Below, piece by piece: positions 33,240-43,250 of a DNA stretch of 64,000 bases. Both the position numbers and the translations under genes were made by a program. The stretch is taken from assembly GCA_036924085.1 (NCBI GenBank), contig JAVGWX010000003.1, positions 123,763,468-123,827,467 on the forward strand, written 5' to 3'. Origin of the DNA: Ariolimax columbianus (Eukaryota > Mollusca > Gastropoda > Stylommatophora > Arionidae). Position 1 is the first letter of the stretch. Each line of letters starts with the position of its first letter. The notes under the pieces are model-generated. The model was not told the DNA's origin and ran no database searches. It worked only from the letters and a program-made list of their open reading frames with translations.

Positions 33240-33564
33240 TGTTCAAGAGTAATTGTCAGCTAGCACCAATCAAGAACTGCTTAGCCGGAGCAAACAAGAA
33301 GATATACACACCACAATAACCGGTCGACGATGGAATTAGATCGAACATGTCCTAAGACGAGAACCCGCCATTGCCACCACGCTATGAAGACCCGCCTAAA
33401 ACAATTTGACAATAACCTTTGAGGGCCATAAACCATAGATGAGACAGCATTGATGGATGTCCTCAGACTGGTTGAAGTTATGGGAGTGTGTTCAGGGAAC
33501 TGAAACTCTAGTCAGGTCAAGCACAATATACTGACTTGTGCGTCTCGACCAAGATCGCATCTCT

Positions 33565-33690
33565 CTTCCACGTAGCGTTACCTGGAAGCAGGTTGTTTTC
33601 AAGGCTCTGTGTCGACGTGATCCCCGTAATAGTGAGCGCCACTCAGATGAAGCCAAGCATAGTACAGCAGCAACTTACTTACTTACAAAT
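33565..33690 (+). mobile_element. SINE fragment (GACGTGATCCC...AGTGAGCG block)
   Basis: TCGACGTGATCCCCGTAATA then GTGAGCGCCACTCAGATGAA and GCCAAG match the reverse complement of 56040-56105 and, in part, 47098-47125. It ends in an ACTTACTTACTTAC-like tail. This is one of four copies of this family in the window. Confidence 0.6.
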
Positions 33691-33859
33691 ACATAGGAAC
33701 AATACATAAATACTGGAATTATTCAACTAATAACTAAATGAAGACTCAAGTAAACTTTCTAGAAATTAATTCTTCTATATGAAAATGGGACCACACACCA
33801 TCACTGCATGTTTGAAAGCAGAAGACGGAAAGATGCTGACGAGGAGGGATAAAATAATC

Positions 33860-34055
33860 GACAGAATACATCAGGTAGTTATAAAACGACAGAATACATC
33901 AGGTAGTTATAAAACGACAGAATACATCAGGTAGTTATAAAACGACAGAATACATCAGGTAGTTATAAAACGACAGAATACATCAGGTAGTTATAAAACG
34001 ACAGAATACATCAGGTAGTTATAAAACGACAGAATATATCAGGTAGTTATAAAAC
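33860..34055. repeat. 28-bp minisatellite, 7 copies
   Basis: Seven units of exactly 28 bp begin with GACAGAATACATCAGGTAGT. They are essentially identical except one C-to-T change near 34036, so the array is young or homogenised. Confidence 0.97.
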
Positions 34056-34314
34056 GACAGCAGACCAGAACAGGTCGATTGTACAGGACCATCAATATTG
34101 GTGGTAGAGGCAAAAGACGCTACAACAAATAGGCATCAGGACTCATATAACATAGCTATGAAGAATATATACATCCCGAATGACTTGATGGAGACAATAT
34201 TCGAAGCACTGACAAAGAAACCACGAGCTATTGAATGCGAAGACCACCGCATTATCAGCCTTGTTAGTCGTGACGAAGGTACGAGTACTTCTACGAATCA
34301 TCATGAGAAGAATT

Positions 34315-35274
34315 TCAGATTAGGTCATCCCGTAATCGGCGAGGTCGTAGGGGCACACATGACGACATCCTCACAACACCACGCCACCCTTCTCTGTCAG
34401 CGGCCGCTGCCTGTGTCTCTTCTGGTCGGAGATTGGTCCATTCTTTTATGTTGTCCTGCCATCTCTTTTTGGGACGGTCTCTTCGTCGTCTGCCTTGCAC
34501 CTGTCCGCGGAGGATTGTATTTGCAAGACCATTTGATCTCGATATGTGACCGTACCAATCGAGTTTCCTTCTTTTGACAGTTGCCAAGAGGTCTTCAAAA
34601 GGCCCTATTGCTGTTGTAATTCTATCTCGTATTTCCGTATTTGTAACTCGATCTGTGTACGTGACGTTTAAAAGTCTTCGGAAACATCTCATCTTCAAAG
34701 CCTGTATCCTTCGTCGAACGTCAGCTGTAACTGTCCATGCCTTACAAGCATAGATGAATATTGACAGGACCAGTATACGCTTTAATCTAAATTTCGTGCA
34801 TAGTGCTAACCGTTTATCTTGCCAGATTGTGTTAAGCCGTGCAAGCGCCGCTATTGTCTGTGTTATTCTGGCCAACACCTCCAATGTTGATTCTTCATCA
34901 CTGACAATCGACCCTAGATATTTAAAACGGTCAACCACTTCGAGTTCCTGACCATTTGCTTTTATCTTGCTGTTGAAGACCTCGGCGTTGTTGGTCATTA
35001 ATTTTGTCCTTTCAGCGTTTATCTCCATACCATAGTCAAGAGCTGTTTCATCGAATCTTCTGATGAGGCTTATTGTTCTGTAATTTTGGCACAGCTTTAG
35101 GTTTCCAGACTTATGTAACGGTATAACTATTGATTTTGTCCATAAGTCCGGCCAGTTTCCTGTCGCCCATATTTTGTTGCAGGTGTGTGTCAAGCCTTCC
35201 ACCACTACCTTTCCACCTGCTTGTAAGAGCTCTGCTGGTATATTGTCCACGCCGGCTGCCCTCCCTCTTCTCAA
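34315..35274 (-). pseudogene. RTE-like RT with the catalytic core deleted but frame open
   Basis: The 319-residue frame begins in the RT fingers (RGRAAGVDNIPAELLQAGG, WPDLWTKSIVIPLHKSGN, YRTISLI). At about residue 72 it jumps directly to RRFDETALDYGMEINAERTK, the segment after motif C. The whole palm (motifs A, B and C with the ADD pair, about 150 residues judged from the 50-kb copy and the family) is missing, yet the frame is preserved. The thumb (YLGSIVSDE, LFIxACKAWT-like) and C-terminus follow. It cannot encode an active polymerase. Confidence 0.85.
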
Positions 35275-35594
35275 TGTCTTTACCGCTGCAGTTACCTCTT
35301 CCTTCGTTATCAGCTGGTTTTCCTCTATAGTTGTTCATGTTGGAGGGATTGTTTTCTCAGGTTCGTTTCGTCCTTCATAGTTATATAACTCGGAACAGTA
35401 CTCTGCCCATCGTGTGAGTACGTTATTTTCCTCAATAAGGCACTTGCCGCTTTTATCCTGGATCATGAAGTTCCAGTCTTGTCTTGGTGTTACCAGTTCT
35501 TTGACAACCTTGTATGCTCCTTTATCGTCATTTCTGTTTAGTCTCTCTTCGATGTTTGTACATTGCTCACATATCCACGCTTCTTTCGCCTTTC

Positions 35595-36077
35595 TCATCT
35601 TTTGTTGTATCGCTTTCTTGATCTCTTTATATCTGCCGACCTCATCAAGTGAGTGATTTGGTTGTTCAGTGACCTTCTATCACAAAGGTCTAGAATTTCT
35701 TTGGTCACCCATGACTTCTTTTTTGTTTGGTGGCATCCCATGATCTCTATTGTTGTATCTATGAGAGCTGCGTTAAAAGACTCAGGAATTGTTACTGTAT
35801 CAGTATCCAGTCCCACTCTGAGAGCCAACAGTGGAGCAAATCTCCCTCCTACCCTTGATTGGAACACTTCCATGATTTTTGAGTCTTTTAGTTTGTCCAG
35901 GTCAAACTTTAGTCTAGTCACTTCTTTCTTTGCAACTCCCATCAATTTCAGACGCATAGTCATCATAACCAGATCGTGGTCACTTCCTATATCCGCTCCG
36001 GGAAAACTTCTCGTTTTGTCGGTGTTGCTAGATTTAAACCTCCTCTGGACCAGTATATAGTCAATTTGGCTGTGCAT
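35595..36077 (-). pseudogene. RTE-like endonuclease C-terminal part and linker
   Basis: MHSQIDYILVQRRFKSS and GADIGSDHDLVMMTMRLKL are the last EN blocks, including the catalytic SDH. The CHQTKKKSWVTKEILDLCDR linker seen in this family follows. The copy at 49.3 kb has the equivalent CYQTKKKPWVTIEILDLCGR. Confidence 0.85.
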
Positions 36078-36265
36078 TTCATTGCTTGGTTATGCCATGT
36101 CCAGCGTCTAGACGGCTTGTTTAACCCAAACGTGTTTGCTACTATCAGCTTATTGAATCGTGCAAATTCTAGGAGACTGAGGCCCCGGTCATTGGTTTCT
36201 TTGTTTCCGTATGGACCACATGTTCCACTCCAGTCGTGGACTGCATCTTCTCCAATTTTTGCATT

Positions 36266-36619
36266 TCAATCACCCTGGACTACCAATATGTATTTATTTT
36301 TTTTTTTTTTTTTTGTCGTTTCGGTTATCAGACTCTGAAGTTGATCATATAATGCCTCTATTTCACAATCTTCGTAGTCTGCAGTGGGTGCGTAGCACTG
36401 TATTATGGTAATATTAAACGATGCTGCCTTTAGCCGTAAGATGATAAAACGGATAGATACTGGAACCCAATATGCATCTGGCTGTGTCCCCACTCCATGT
36501 AAGTGTTTGTCCGTCCTGCCGCTGAAGTAGAACTTGTGGTCCTCCTCCGTGGTAAACTTTCCAAAGCTTTTCCATCGAGCCTCGCATATACCAAAGATGT
36601 TCCATCGGTAGTTCTCCAT
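36266..36619 (-). pseudogene. RTE-like endonuclease N-terminal part
   Basis: This 117-residue frame holds the EN start: GICEARW supplies the metal-binding Glu, IIQCYAPTADYEDCEIEA follows, and ILVVQGD begins the GDWN motif. A homopolymer of about 19 T on the plus strand (36297-36315) inserts extra Lys codons before ILVVQGD. The frame breaks soon after. Confidence 0.8.
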
Positions 36620-37082
36620 CTCGTGCGTTAGCTCATTGATTTTACCACATGGGTTCAGTGTTTTAACATTCCACGTTCCTGTTGTGAGCTTGTCTTTCCT
36701 CGGTTTGATGGTTCCACCAGTAGCAAGAGAAGAATGAGGAATAGAATAAAAGCAGCAAATTAGCGATGATCAATGCGGGTTTAAAGAAGGCAAGGGCACA
36801 AACAACGCCACTTGTTCTATGAGAACTATATTCGGGAGAGCTATAGAGATGAAAACATATTTATATCTGTGCATCATGGACACCACCAATGCATTTGACT
36901 TGGGAAAGCTCCGGTGAATGATCCATTTGCTGGAAGAACTACATGTCGATAGCAAGAACCTGAGAATTATTCAAAACATGTACTGGGGACATACGGCAGC
37001 TACATGAATAGATAACAATGTAATAATAGCCGTCCGTTGCAAGCGATGACGACAACAGCAGTCAGACATGTTGTGCTTCACC

Positions 37083-37562
37083 TCACCAGTGAGTTCGGAG
37101 CTGGCTGTATAGTCCAATTCTGGCACGGAAAATCCTTCCACATACGTAGCATTTAGTGTCAGAATTGGACATGGGAGTGTCAGTTGATCTGTCTTTATGC
37201 AAAGTGCGTTTTTTCTGCGCTTCGGAGGTCCGGCATTCCTCAGCAATGAAGGTGCTTCTGGTGGTTCTACGCCATGCCTTGCGGTTCTGTGCGAGACATT
37301 CCCATGCGTTTTCATCGATGCTAAAGCGTATCAGAGATACTTTGAGGGAGTCTTTGAAACGCTTCTTTTGGCCACTGGCTTGACGCAGGTCACCTTCCAG
37401 CTCACTATACATTAGTTGTTTTGGGGTGTGGTTGCCTGGCATGCGCGCGACGTGGCCGGACCACCTGATCTGGGTCTTCTGCAACAGTATGTATGCTCGG
37501 CATTTTTGCATTATGAGGATCTCGGTGTCTGGTACCCTATCTTTCCACTTTATTTTGAACAA
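37083..37562 (-). pseudogene. RTE-like LINE C-terminal domain with C2H2-like motif
   Basis: FKIKWKDRVPDTEILIMQKC, IRWSGHVARMPGNHTPKQLM and ECLAQNRKAWRR are the conserved C-terminal blocks. The last 25 residues hold C-x2-C-x12-Q-x3-H, a C2H2 zinc-finger pattern in which the first His is Gln. The finger is typical of this LINE family's C-terminus and is presumably a nucleic-acid contact. Confidence 0.85.
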
Positions 37563-37598
37563 TCTACGGAGGCACCTTTTAAGGATGTGGTTTATTTT

Positions 37599-38583
37599 TC
37601 AAGCATGCCTGCTGTACACAGTCCACGTCTCACTGGCATACGGAAGGGTGGGGAGCACTACAGCTCGGTAGACTTTGAGTTTCGATTCAAGCTTAAGACC
37701 CCTCCGATTCCAGACACTGTTGCGCAGCCTCCCAAAGGCAGCACTGGCCTTGGAGATTATGTTACTGACCTCACAGTCAATAGTAGTTTCCCTGCAAAGA
37801 GTGCTGCCAAGGTACGTGAAGCTGTCCACTGATTCGAGGCGCTCGTTCTTGACACTGATATCTGGGTCGCGATATGCGTCACTCAGGGCAGGCTGAAACA
37901 TTCATTTTTTGTTATTAATTGTAAAACCGAACATGTCGCAGGCTGCTGAGAACTAACCAACATATGTCTGAATGTATCTTTCGGTGCTGGTAGCGATGGC
38001 ACAGTCATCAGCAAAAAGCAAGTTCGAGAAGGATGTATACTTTACCTAGCTGTGTGCTTGCATTCGCATGAGATTGAAGAGTTTTCCGTCATTCCTGTAC
38101 TTTATTTCCACTCCGTTTTGGTTACAACCCAGATAGCTAACGGTGAGCATGGCAGCAAAAATTATGCTGAAGAGTGTTGGGGCTAGTACACAGCCCTGCT
38201 TGACGCCATCTGTTGGGGCTAGTACACAGCCCTGATAGCTGACTCCATTTGTTGACTCCATTTGTTGGGACTAGTACACAGCCCTGCTTTACGCCATTTG
38301 TTGGGACTAGTACACAGCCCTGCTTTATGCCAATTGTTGGGACTAGTACACAGCCCTGCTTTACGCCATTTGTTGGGACTAGTACACAGCCCTGCTTTAC
38401 ACTATCTGTCACAGAAAAGGCATTTGACATTTTCTCATCACTCAGCCCATGATCATTCACACCTTCGTGGAATTGTTTGACGATCTTGGTGAATCTGCTT
38501 GGACAGCCAAATTTCCCCATGACCTTCAAAAGTCCATCTCTATTGACGGTATCGAAAGCCTTAGTCACGTCTACGAAAGTCAT
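37599..38583 (-). pseudogene. RTE-like RT palm and thumb, with in-place motif-B array
   Basis: TFVDVTKAFDTVNRDGLLKV is motif A (38580 region), followed by FGCPSRFTKIVKQFHEGVND. A 36-bp array then repeats VKQGCVLVPTNG. The native end CVLAPTLFSIIFAAMLT resumes at about 38195. Past 38046 the motif C region is damaged. ESVDSFTYLGSTLCRETTID and YRAVVLPTLPYASETWTVYS are the thumb. Confidence 0.85.
38176..38405. repeat. 36-bp tandem array inside RT motif B
   Basis: About six units of 36 bp (plus strand GTTGGGACTAGTACACAGCC) encode VKQGCVLVPTNG repeats on the minus strand in one frame for four units. One unit near 38225-38265 is rearranged and shifts the frame. The unit is the RT motif B region (SVKQGCVLxPT) of the host LINE, so the array grew in place. 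Confidence 0.9.
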
Positions 38584-38589
38584 GTACAG

Positions 38590-38958
38590 CCTGAGATCAA
38601 GACGCTGAGCAGCACGTGAGCTGCAGTGGTCAGCGACCCATAGCTGACTGCTAGCGTCAGGGCCAGCGAACCAGAGCTGCCAAGACCCTTCTACACCTCC
38701 ACGCGGTGATCCTGGATAACAGGCTGCAGCAGGGCAGACTGACTAAGGAGAAGGGATCGAAGAGGGAATGCTAGCCCGGTACTTAAAAAATGCTTTGCGG
38801 AAGTCGGATGTGTTGGACCGAAAGGTGAAATTATCGCAGTCAAGCTGTAAACTACGACGCAACGCATTCCGTTCTCTGGACTACATTCCGCTACTTAAGC
38901 CCTTTCAGGGTTTGGTAGTGGGAGATTGAGAACGAACGGAGAAGAAGATGTACAACCC
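38590..38958 (+). mobile_element. SINE (TCGGATG core family) with 17-bp target-site duplication
   Basis: A 369-bp element is bounded by the direct repeat ACGAAAGTCATGTACAG at 38573-38589 and 38959-38975. It interrupts the RTE-like RT upstream of motif A. Its twin at 58749-59108 matches end to end. Shared blocks are GCTGCAGTGGTCAGCGACCC, CCACGCGGTGATCCTGGATA, AAGTCGGATGTGTTGGACCG and a GAGAACGAACG...GAAGAAG tail. I see no clear A or B box, so its pol III origin is unresolved. Confidence 0.9.
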
Positions 38959-39231
38959 ACGAAAGTCATGTACAGTCCACGTTGCAGCTCTTGTCATTTC
39001 TCCTGAAGTTGCTGAGCCGCGAATATCATATCCACAGTTCCGCGACCCGATATGAAGCCACACTGGTTCTCTGGAAGAAGACCATGTTCTAGATGAGTGA
39101 TTAATCTGTTGAGGAGAACTCGTGCCAATATCTTGCCAGCAGTCGATAGGAGGAAGAATCATCTGTGGTTATCACATGATTATCGGTTTGCCATTCGGTT
39201 GAATAGGTGGACAGTGGTAGCATCCTTCAGT

Positions 39232-40865
39232 TCTTGTGGGACGGTCTCAGTGGTCCATATTGTGTTGTGGGACGGTCTCAGTGGTCCATATTGTGTTGTG
39301 GGCTAGTCTCAGTGGTCCATATTGTGTTGTGAGACGGTCTCAGTGGTCCATATTGTGTTGTGGGACAGTCTCAGGGGTCCATATTGTGTTGTGGGCCAGT
39401 CTTAGGGGTCCATATTGTGTTGTGGGACAGTCTCAGTGGTCCATATTGTGTTGTGGGTCAGTGGTCCATATTGTGTTGTGGGCCAGTGGTCCATATTGTG
39501 TTGTGGGCCAGTCTTAGTGGTCCATATTGTGTTGTGGGACAGTCTCAGTGGTCCATATTGTGTTGGGGGCCAGTCTCAGTGGTCCATATTGTGTTGTGGG
39601 GTAGTCTGAGTGGTCCATATTGTGTTGTGGGACAGTTTCAGTGGTCCATATTGTGTTGTGGGCCAGTCTGAGTGGTCGAAATTGTGTTGTGGGCCAGTCT
39701 CAGTGGTTCATATTGTGTTGTGGGCCAGTGATCCATATTGTGTTGTGGGCCAGTCTCAGTGGTCCATATTGTGTTGAGGGCCAGTCTCAGGGGTCCATAT
39801 TTTGTTGTGGGACAGTCTCAATGGTCCATATTGTGTTGTGGGCCAGTGGTCCATATTGTGTTGTGGGCCAGTCTTAGTGGTCCATATTGTGTTGTGGGCC
39901 AGTCTCAATGGTCCATATTGTGTTGTGGGCCAGTCTCATGGGTCCATATTGTGTTGTTGGACTGTCTCAGTGGTCCATATTGTGTTGTGGGACAGTCTCA
40001 GTGGTCCATATTGTGTTGTGGGCCAGTGGTCTATATTGTGTTGTCGGCCAGTCCCAGTGGTCCATATTGTGTTGTGGGCCATTCTCAGGGGTCCATATTC
40101 TGTTGTGGGACAGTCTCAGTGGTCCATATTGTGTTGTGGGACAGTCTCAGTGGTCCATATTGTGTTGGGGGCCAGTCTCAGTGGTCCATATTGTGTTGTG
40201 GGGTAGTCTGAGTGGTCCATATTGTGTTGTGGGACAGTTTCAGTGGTCCATATTGTGTTGTGGGACAGTCTCAGTGGTCCATATTGTGTTGTGGGCCAGT
40301 CTGAGTGGTCGAAATTGTGTTGTGGGCCAGTCTCAGTGGTTCATATTGTATTGTGGGCCAGTGATCCATATTGTGTTGTGGGCCAGTCTCAGTGGTCCAT
40401 ATTGTGTTGAGGGCCAGTCTCAGGGGTCCATATTTTGTTGTGGGACAGTCTCAATGGTCCATATTGTGTTGTGGGCCAGTGGTCCATATTGTGTTGTGGG
40501 CCAGTCTTAGTGGTCCATATTGTGTTGTGGGCCAGTCTCAATGGTCCATATTGTGTTGTGGGCCAGTCTCATGGGTCCATATTGTGTTGTTGGACTGTGC
40601 CAGTGGTCCATATTGTGTTGTGGGACAGTCTCAGTGGTCCATATTGTGTTGTGGGCCAGTGGTCCATATTGTGTTGTCGGCCAGTCCCAGTGGTCCATAT
40701 TGTGTTGTGGGCCATTCTCAGGGGTCCATATTCTGTTGTGGGACAGTCTCAGTGGTCCATATTGTGTTGTGGGCCAGTCTCAGTGGTCCATAATGTGTTG
40801 TGGGACAGTCTCAGTGGTCCATAATTATGTTGTGGGCCAGTCTCAGTGGTCCATATTGTGTTGTA
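39232..40865. repeat. 31-bp minisatellite with ~600-bp higher-order duplication
   Basis: Roughly fifty units of about 31 bp (GTCTCAGTGGTCCATATTGT then GTTGTGGGCCA) fill 1.6 kb, with some shortened units. Variant order repeats with an offset of 602 bp (39561 versus 40163), which becomes 633 bp after one extra unit (39671 versus 40304). The array therefore contains a recent tandem duplication of about 20 units. Both borders continue into RTE-like RT coding sequence. On the minus strand one unit spells TIWTTETVPQ, the native residues at that place. Long plus-strand frames here are artefacts of the repeat. Confidence 0.95.
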
Positions 40866-40889
40866 CAACTCAGCCTCTGTGTTAGGACA

Positions 40890-41185
40890 CAACTACCTAC
40901 TTTGTAGATCTCAGCCGGTAATCGGTCCGCAATTGCAAACTTCCCATTTGAAAGCTGGTTGATTGCTCTGACCTCCTCGATATTTGGACGAACACCCAGT
41001 TTATTGATCAGGGGTGTCTGAGGCAGGCGTTTTATTGCCTCGTCGCAGACGGAGGACGGTTGGTTGAGGACCGTGCGGAAGTGCTCTGCCCTGCGTTCCA
41101 GTATTCTCGGTTTGTCTGTCAGCAGTTCTGAGCCATCTGTATCCAGAATTGAAGTTCCATACGACGATTGAGGGCCATAAACCAT
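40890..41185 (-). pseudogene. RTE-like RT fingers
   Basis: ILERRAEHFRTVLNQPSSVC, EEVRAINQLSNGKFAIADRL and PAEIYKVG match the RT fingers that precede the PQELKDA block. In active relatives GKAPGSDxIPAE is usual, while here it is GKFAIADRLPAE, a damaged form. The frame then runs into the 31-bp array at 40865. Confidence 0.8.
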
Positions 41186-41290
41186 CTTTTAAGCGTCATA
41201 GAAGCGTTTTGTGTCATTTCTGTCAGCATAAAGTTGAATTTCATCTGCCGTGTTTCCCAACCACGTGTTCTTCATGTTCCTGAGCTTTCT

Positions 41291-41817
41291 TTAGACCACT
41301 CTTCGTATGGTTGTGAACGCCATCTTTTTGACTGTAGACGGTGTGTCCCTTTGATGAGCTTTAAGTAGTTCATTTTTGTCCTTGATAGGGGACATGATTT
41401 CTGGGTCGTTCTCATTAAACCAGTCTTGATCTTTACATGTCGTGTGTTCAGAGGTGAAGGAGTATACAGAGTCTCTAATGGCGGCCCAGTCTTCATCCAC
41501 ATTGATCTGATCGAGCTGCAGATGCTTTAGTTTTTCATCTAGGTCCCTTAGTAGTCCTTCAGCGATCGTCATGCTTTCTTGTGTCTAACTTCTTTTTCCT
41601 TTGCCTTCCATCCTAATGCTGGCTTCTGGGTTTGATGTGGAAGTTCAGTTTGGACACGATGAGCCTGTGGTATGTCCAGCACCCTGCACCACACACATCG
41701 TTGGTCAGTCTTACATCGCCTGTCAGTCCTCCTAGTGATAACATAATCAATTAGGTGCCATTGCTTTGATCTGGGATGCACCCAAGTTGTTTTGTTCTGC
41801 GTGGGCAAGCGAAACAT
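41291..41817 (-). pseudogene. RTE-like EN end and inter-domain segment
   Basis: WVHPRSKQWHLIDYVITRR and the Cys-rich CKTDQRCVWCRVLDIPQAHR block are the C-terminal EN signature of this LINE family. After a frame change, DEDWAAIRDSVYSFTSEHTT, DWFNENDPEI and LLKAHQRD form the linker to the RT. The frame is broken once. Confidence 0.8.
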
Positions 41818-41829
41818 TATATTCGTGAT

Positions 41830-42560
41830 AACAATATAAGAAACTCCAGGCAGACATACAGGGAGTGAGGCAGAGATGTGTGCTGTTTCTGATCTGGTTC
41901 CTGGGCAATGCCAGGAATATCAATTAGTAGACAGAACATAACTCTTCAAGATGTTGTATAAAAGTGAACGAGACGGAACTAAAGCAAGTACGCTCATTCC
42001 AATACTTGCGCACCCCCAAAAGATCAGACGGGTGATGCGCTTATGAAATACAGAACAGATTAGCCCAGGCAAAATCAGAATTCCAGGGTATGAAGGGAAT
42101 CGTGTGCAGTTAAACCTTACCACTTAAATTAAGAGAGAGATCTTGGATGTTATATAGAACCCGCAATGACATACGGCAGATGCTCATGTACAAACAGTAG
42201 GCAAAGACAGGGAACATTTGGAGGCAGCAGAAACGTGGTTTTACAAAAGAATATTGAGAATTCCATGGCCAAAGAAAGTTAATGACGTGATTCTTGAGGA
42301 AGTATAGACCCAAAGACAGCTTATGGCACGAATCAGGACAGGGCGGTCATTCTTTTTCGGGCGTGTCGTGGGAAGAGACGGGTTTGAACAATCGGTGATA
42401 ACTGACAGAATTGCTGTAAAGAGGGACATAGAGGGGCAAAGAGAAAATATGGGACAGCTTCAAGGAATGACATAGGAGGCGATCATCGACGGGAATGATA
42501 AACGACATGCGTGATAAAAAGTGGAGATCCATGAACGCCAACAGACAGGGCAATTATAAA
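41830..42560 (+). pseudogene. LINE RT C-terminal fragment, opposite strand
   Basis: In shifting frames the plus strand reads VRQRCVLF (motif B), ELKQVRSFQYLRT-like, NRLAQAKSEFQGMKGI, EAAETWFYKRILRIPWPKK and a GHSFSGVSWEET-like segment. This order is a LINE palm-thumb-C-terminus of yet another family (AxTWFYRRMLRIPW type). Stops are frequent. It abuts the truncated end of the minus-strand LINE. Confidence 0.7.
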
Positions 42561-42930
42561 GAAAAGTCAAGTAGAAATTCAGCAGAATTAACCGCTGGTT
42601 GGAAATGGAGTTTTTGAAGACTCCATTGTACTAAGCCGCAGTTTGTGAGAGGTGGGGTAGTCAGTGCCCTTCCTTGCTGTTTTTAGTCTCCTGTCGCGAA
42701 ACGAACCGAGGCATGTTGTTACTCCCGAAAATAAGGAATTGCTTCGCTGTGAACTTGATGATATGAACATGTAGGTCAGCTTTTATACGTACTGCTAGTG
42801 CAGTTTTTTTTAAAACTAACAACGATACTACAGATGGTGCGGGAAAGAAGATTACACCTCTCTGTGACGTCTAACGAAACACATTTTTTTTTGGTTTGTT
42901 TTTGCGTTCACCTTATTTCTCTAATCCCTA

Positions 42931-43095
42931 AGGCGGTGTGCGTTGCACTGTGGTTTTTATTTTGCGCCTGTCGGCCCAGTACATCCGACTTTAGCATGCA
43001 TTTTATGTAAGGGTCTGCTTCCTCCTGCATTTTCTAAGGGTTTGCTTCCCCGGGGTTGTGAGCCGTACCACTTAACCACTAGGCCACGCCGTCCT
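42931..43095 (-). mobile_element. tRNA-headed SINE (AAAGTCGGATGTACTGG core)
   Basis: On the minus strand GGCGTGGCCTAGTGGTTAAG is an A-box-bearing tRNA-like head. AAAATGCATGCTAAAGTCGG then ATGTACTGGGCCGACAGGCG is the core shared with 38.8, 59.0, 25.1 and 21.3 kb, and CACAGTGCAACGCACACCG follows. It joins a tRNA head to the core that lacks one in the 38.6-kb copy. Confidence 0.65.
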
Positions 43096-43250
43096 CTACC
43101 GAAACAAATGAGATATACAAAATGATGCTACGTGCCACTTTACAGCTGCTTCCATGGTTCCAGACTAATGTTCGACGTCGCAAAGGCCACAATAGCGAGA
43201 GGTGACCACGTGCTGGACTATACAGAACGGCGTTTTTCATAGCTTGCATC

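Larger units (their letters stand above)
34318..36760 (-). mobile_element. RTE-like LINE with internal RT deletion
   Basis: The minus strand gives an EN-RT polypeptide in order. TTGTWNVKTLNPCGKINELT starts the EN near 36700, and MENYRWNIFGICEARW follows. An EN end with GSDHDLVMMTM lies near 35985. The inter-domain stretch, the start of the RT and the thumb to LRPEETQAAAADREGWRGVV near 34400 complete it. The same family occurs at 48.8-51.2 kb. Database entries for such proteins are often mislabelled craniofacial development protein 2. Frameshifts and the missing RT core make it inactive. Confidence 0.85.
37081..41820 (-). mobile_element. RTE-like LINE, second family, with SINE and minisatellite insertions
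   Basis: On the minus strand, a partial EN begins at 41817 (SKQWHLIDYVITRR). An inter-domain segment follows (41572-41291), then RT fingers (41185-40890), palm (39165-38046), thumb (37901-37599) and C-terminus (37562-37083). The C-terminus ends in a C2H2-like motif. Within it lie a 1.6-kb 31-bp array, a 369-bp SINE with target-site duplication and a 36-bp array. The EN is 5'-truncated at about 41820, where an opposite-strand LINE piece begins. Confidence 0.85.

Noticed and set aside
34098..34577. 159-codon plus-strand frame
   Set aside because: Its second half is antisense to the C-terminus of the RTE-like LINE and the first half follows a minisatellite. There is no independent support.
39236..40885. 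Long overlapping plus-strand open frames with repeated VVHIVLW and GPYCVVGQS motifs
   Set aside because: They are generated by a ~31-bp repeat that cycles through all three frames (31 residues per 93 bp). Several frames are open at once, and the sequence is expanded LINE RT coding sequence on the other strand.
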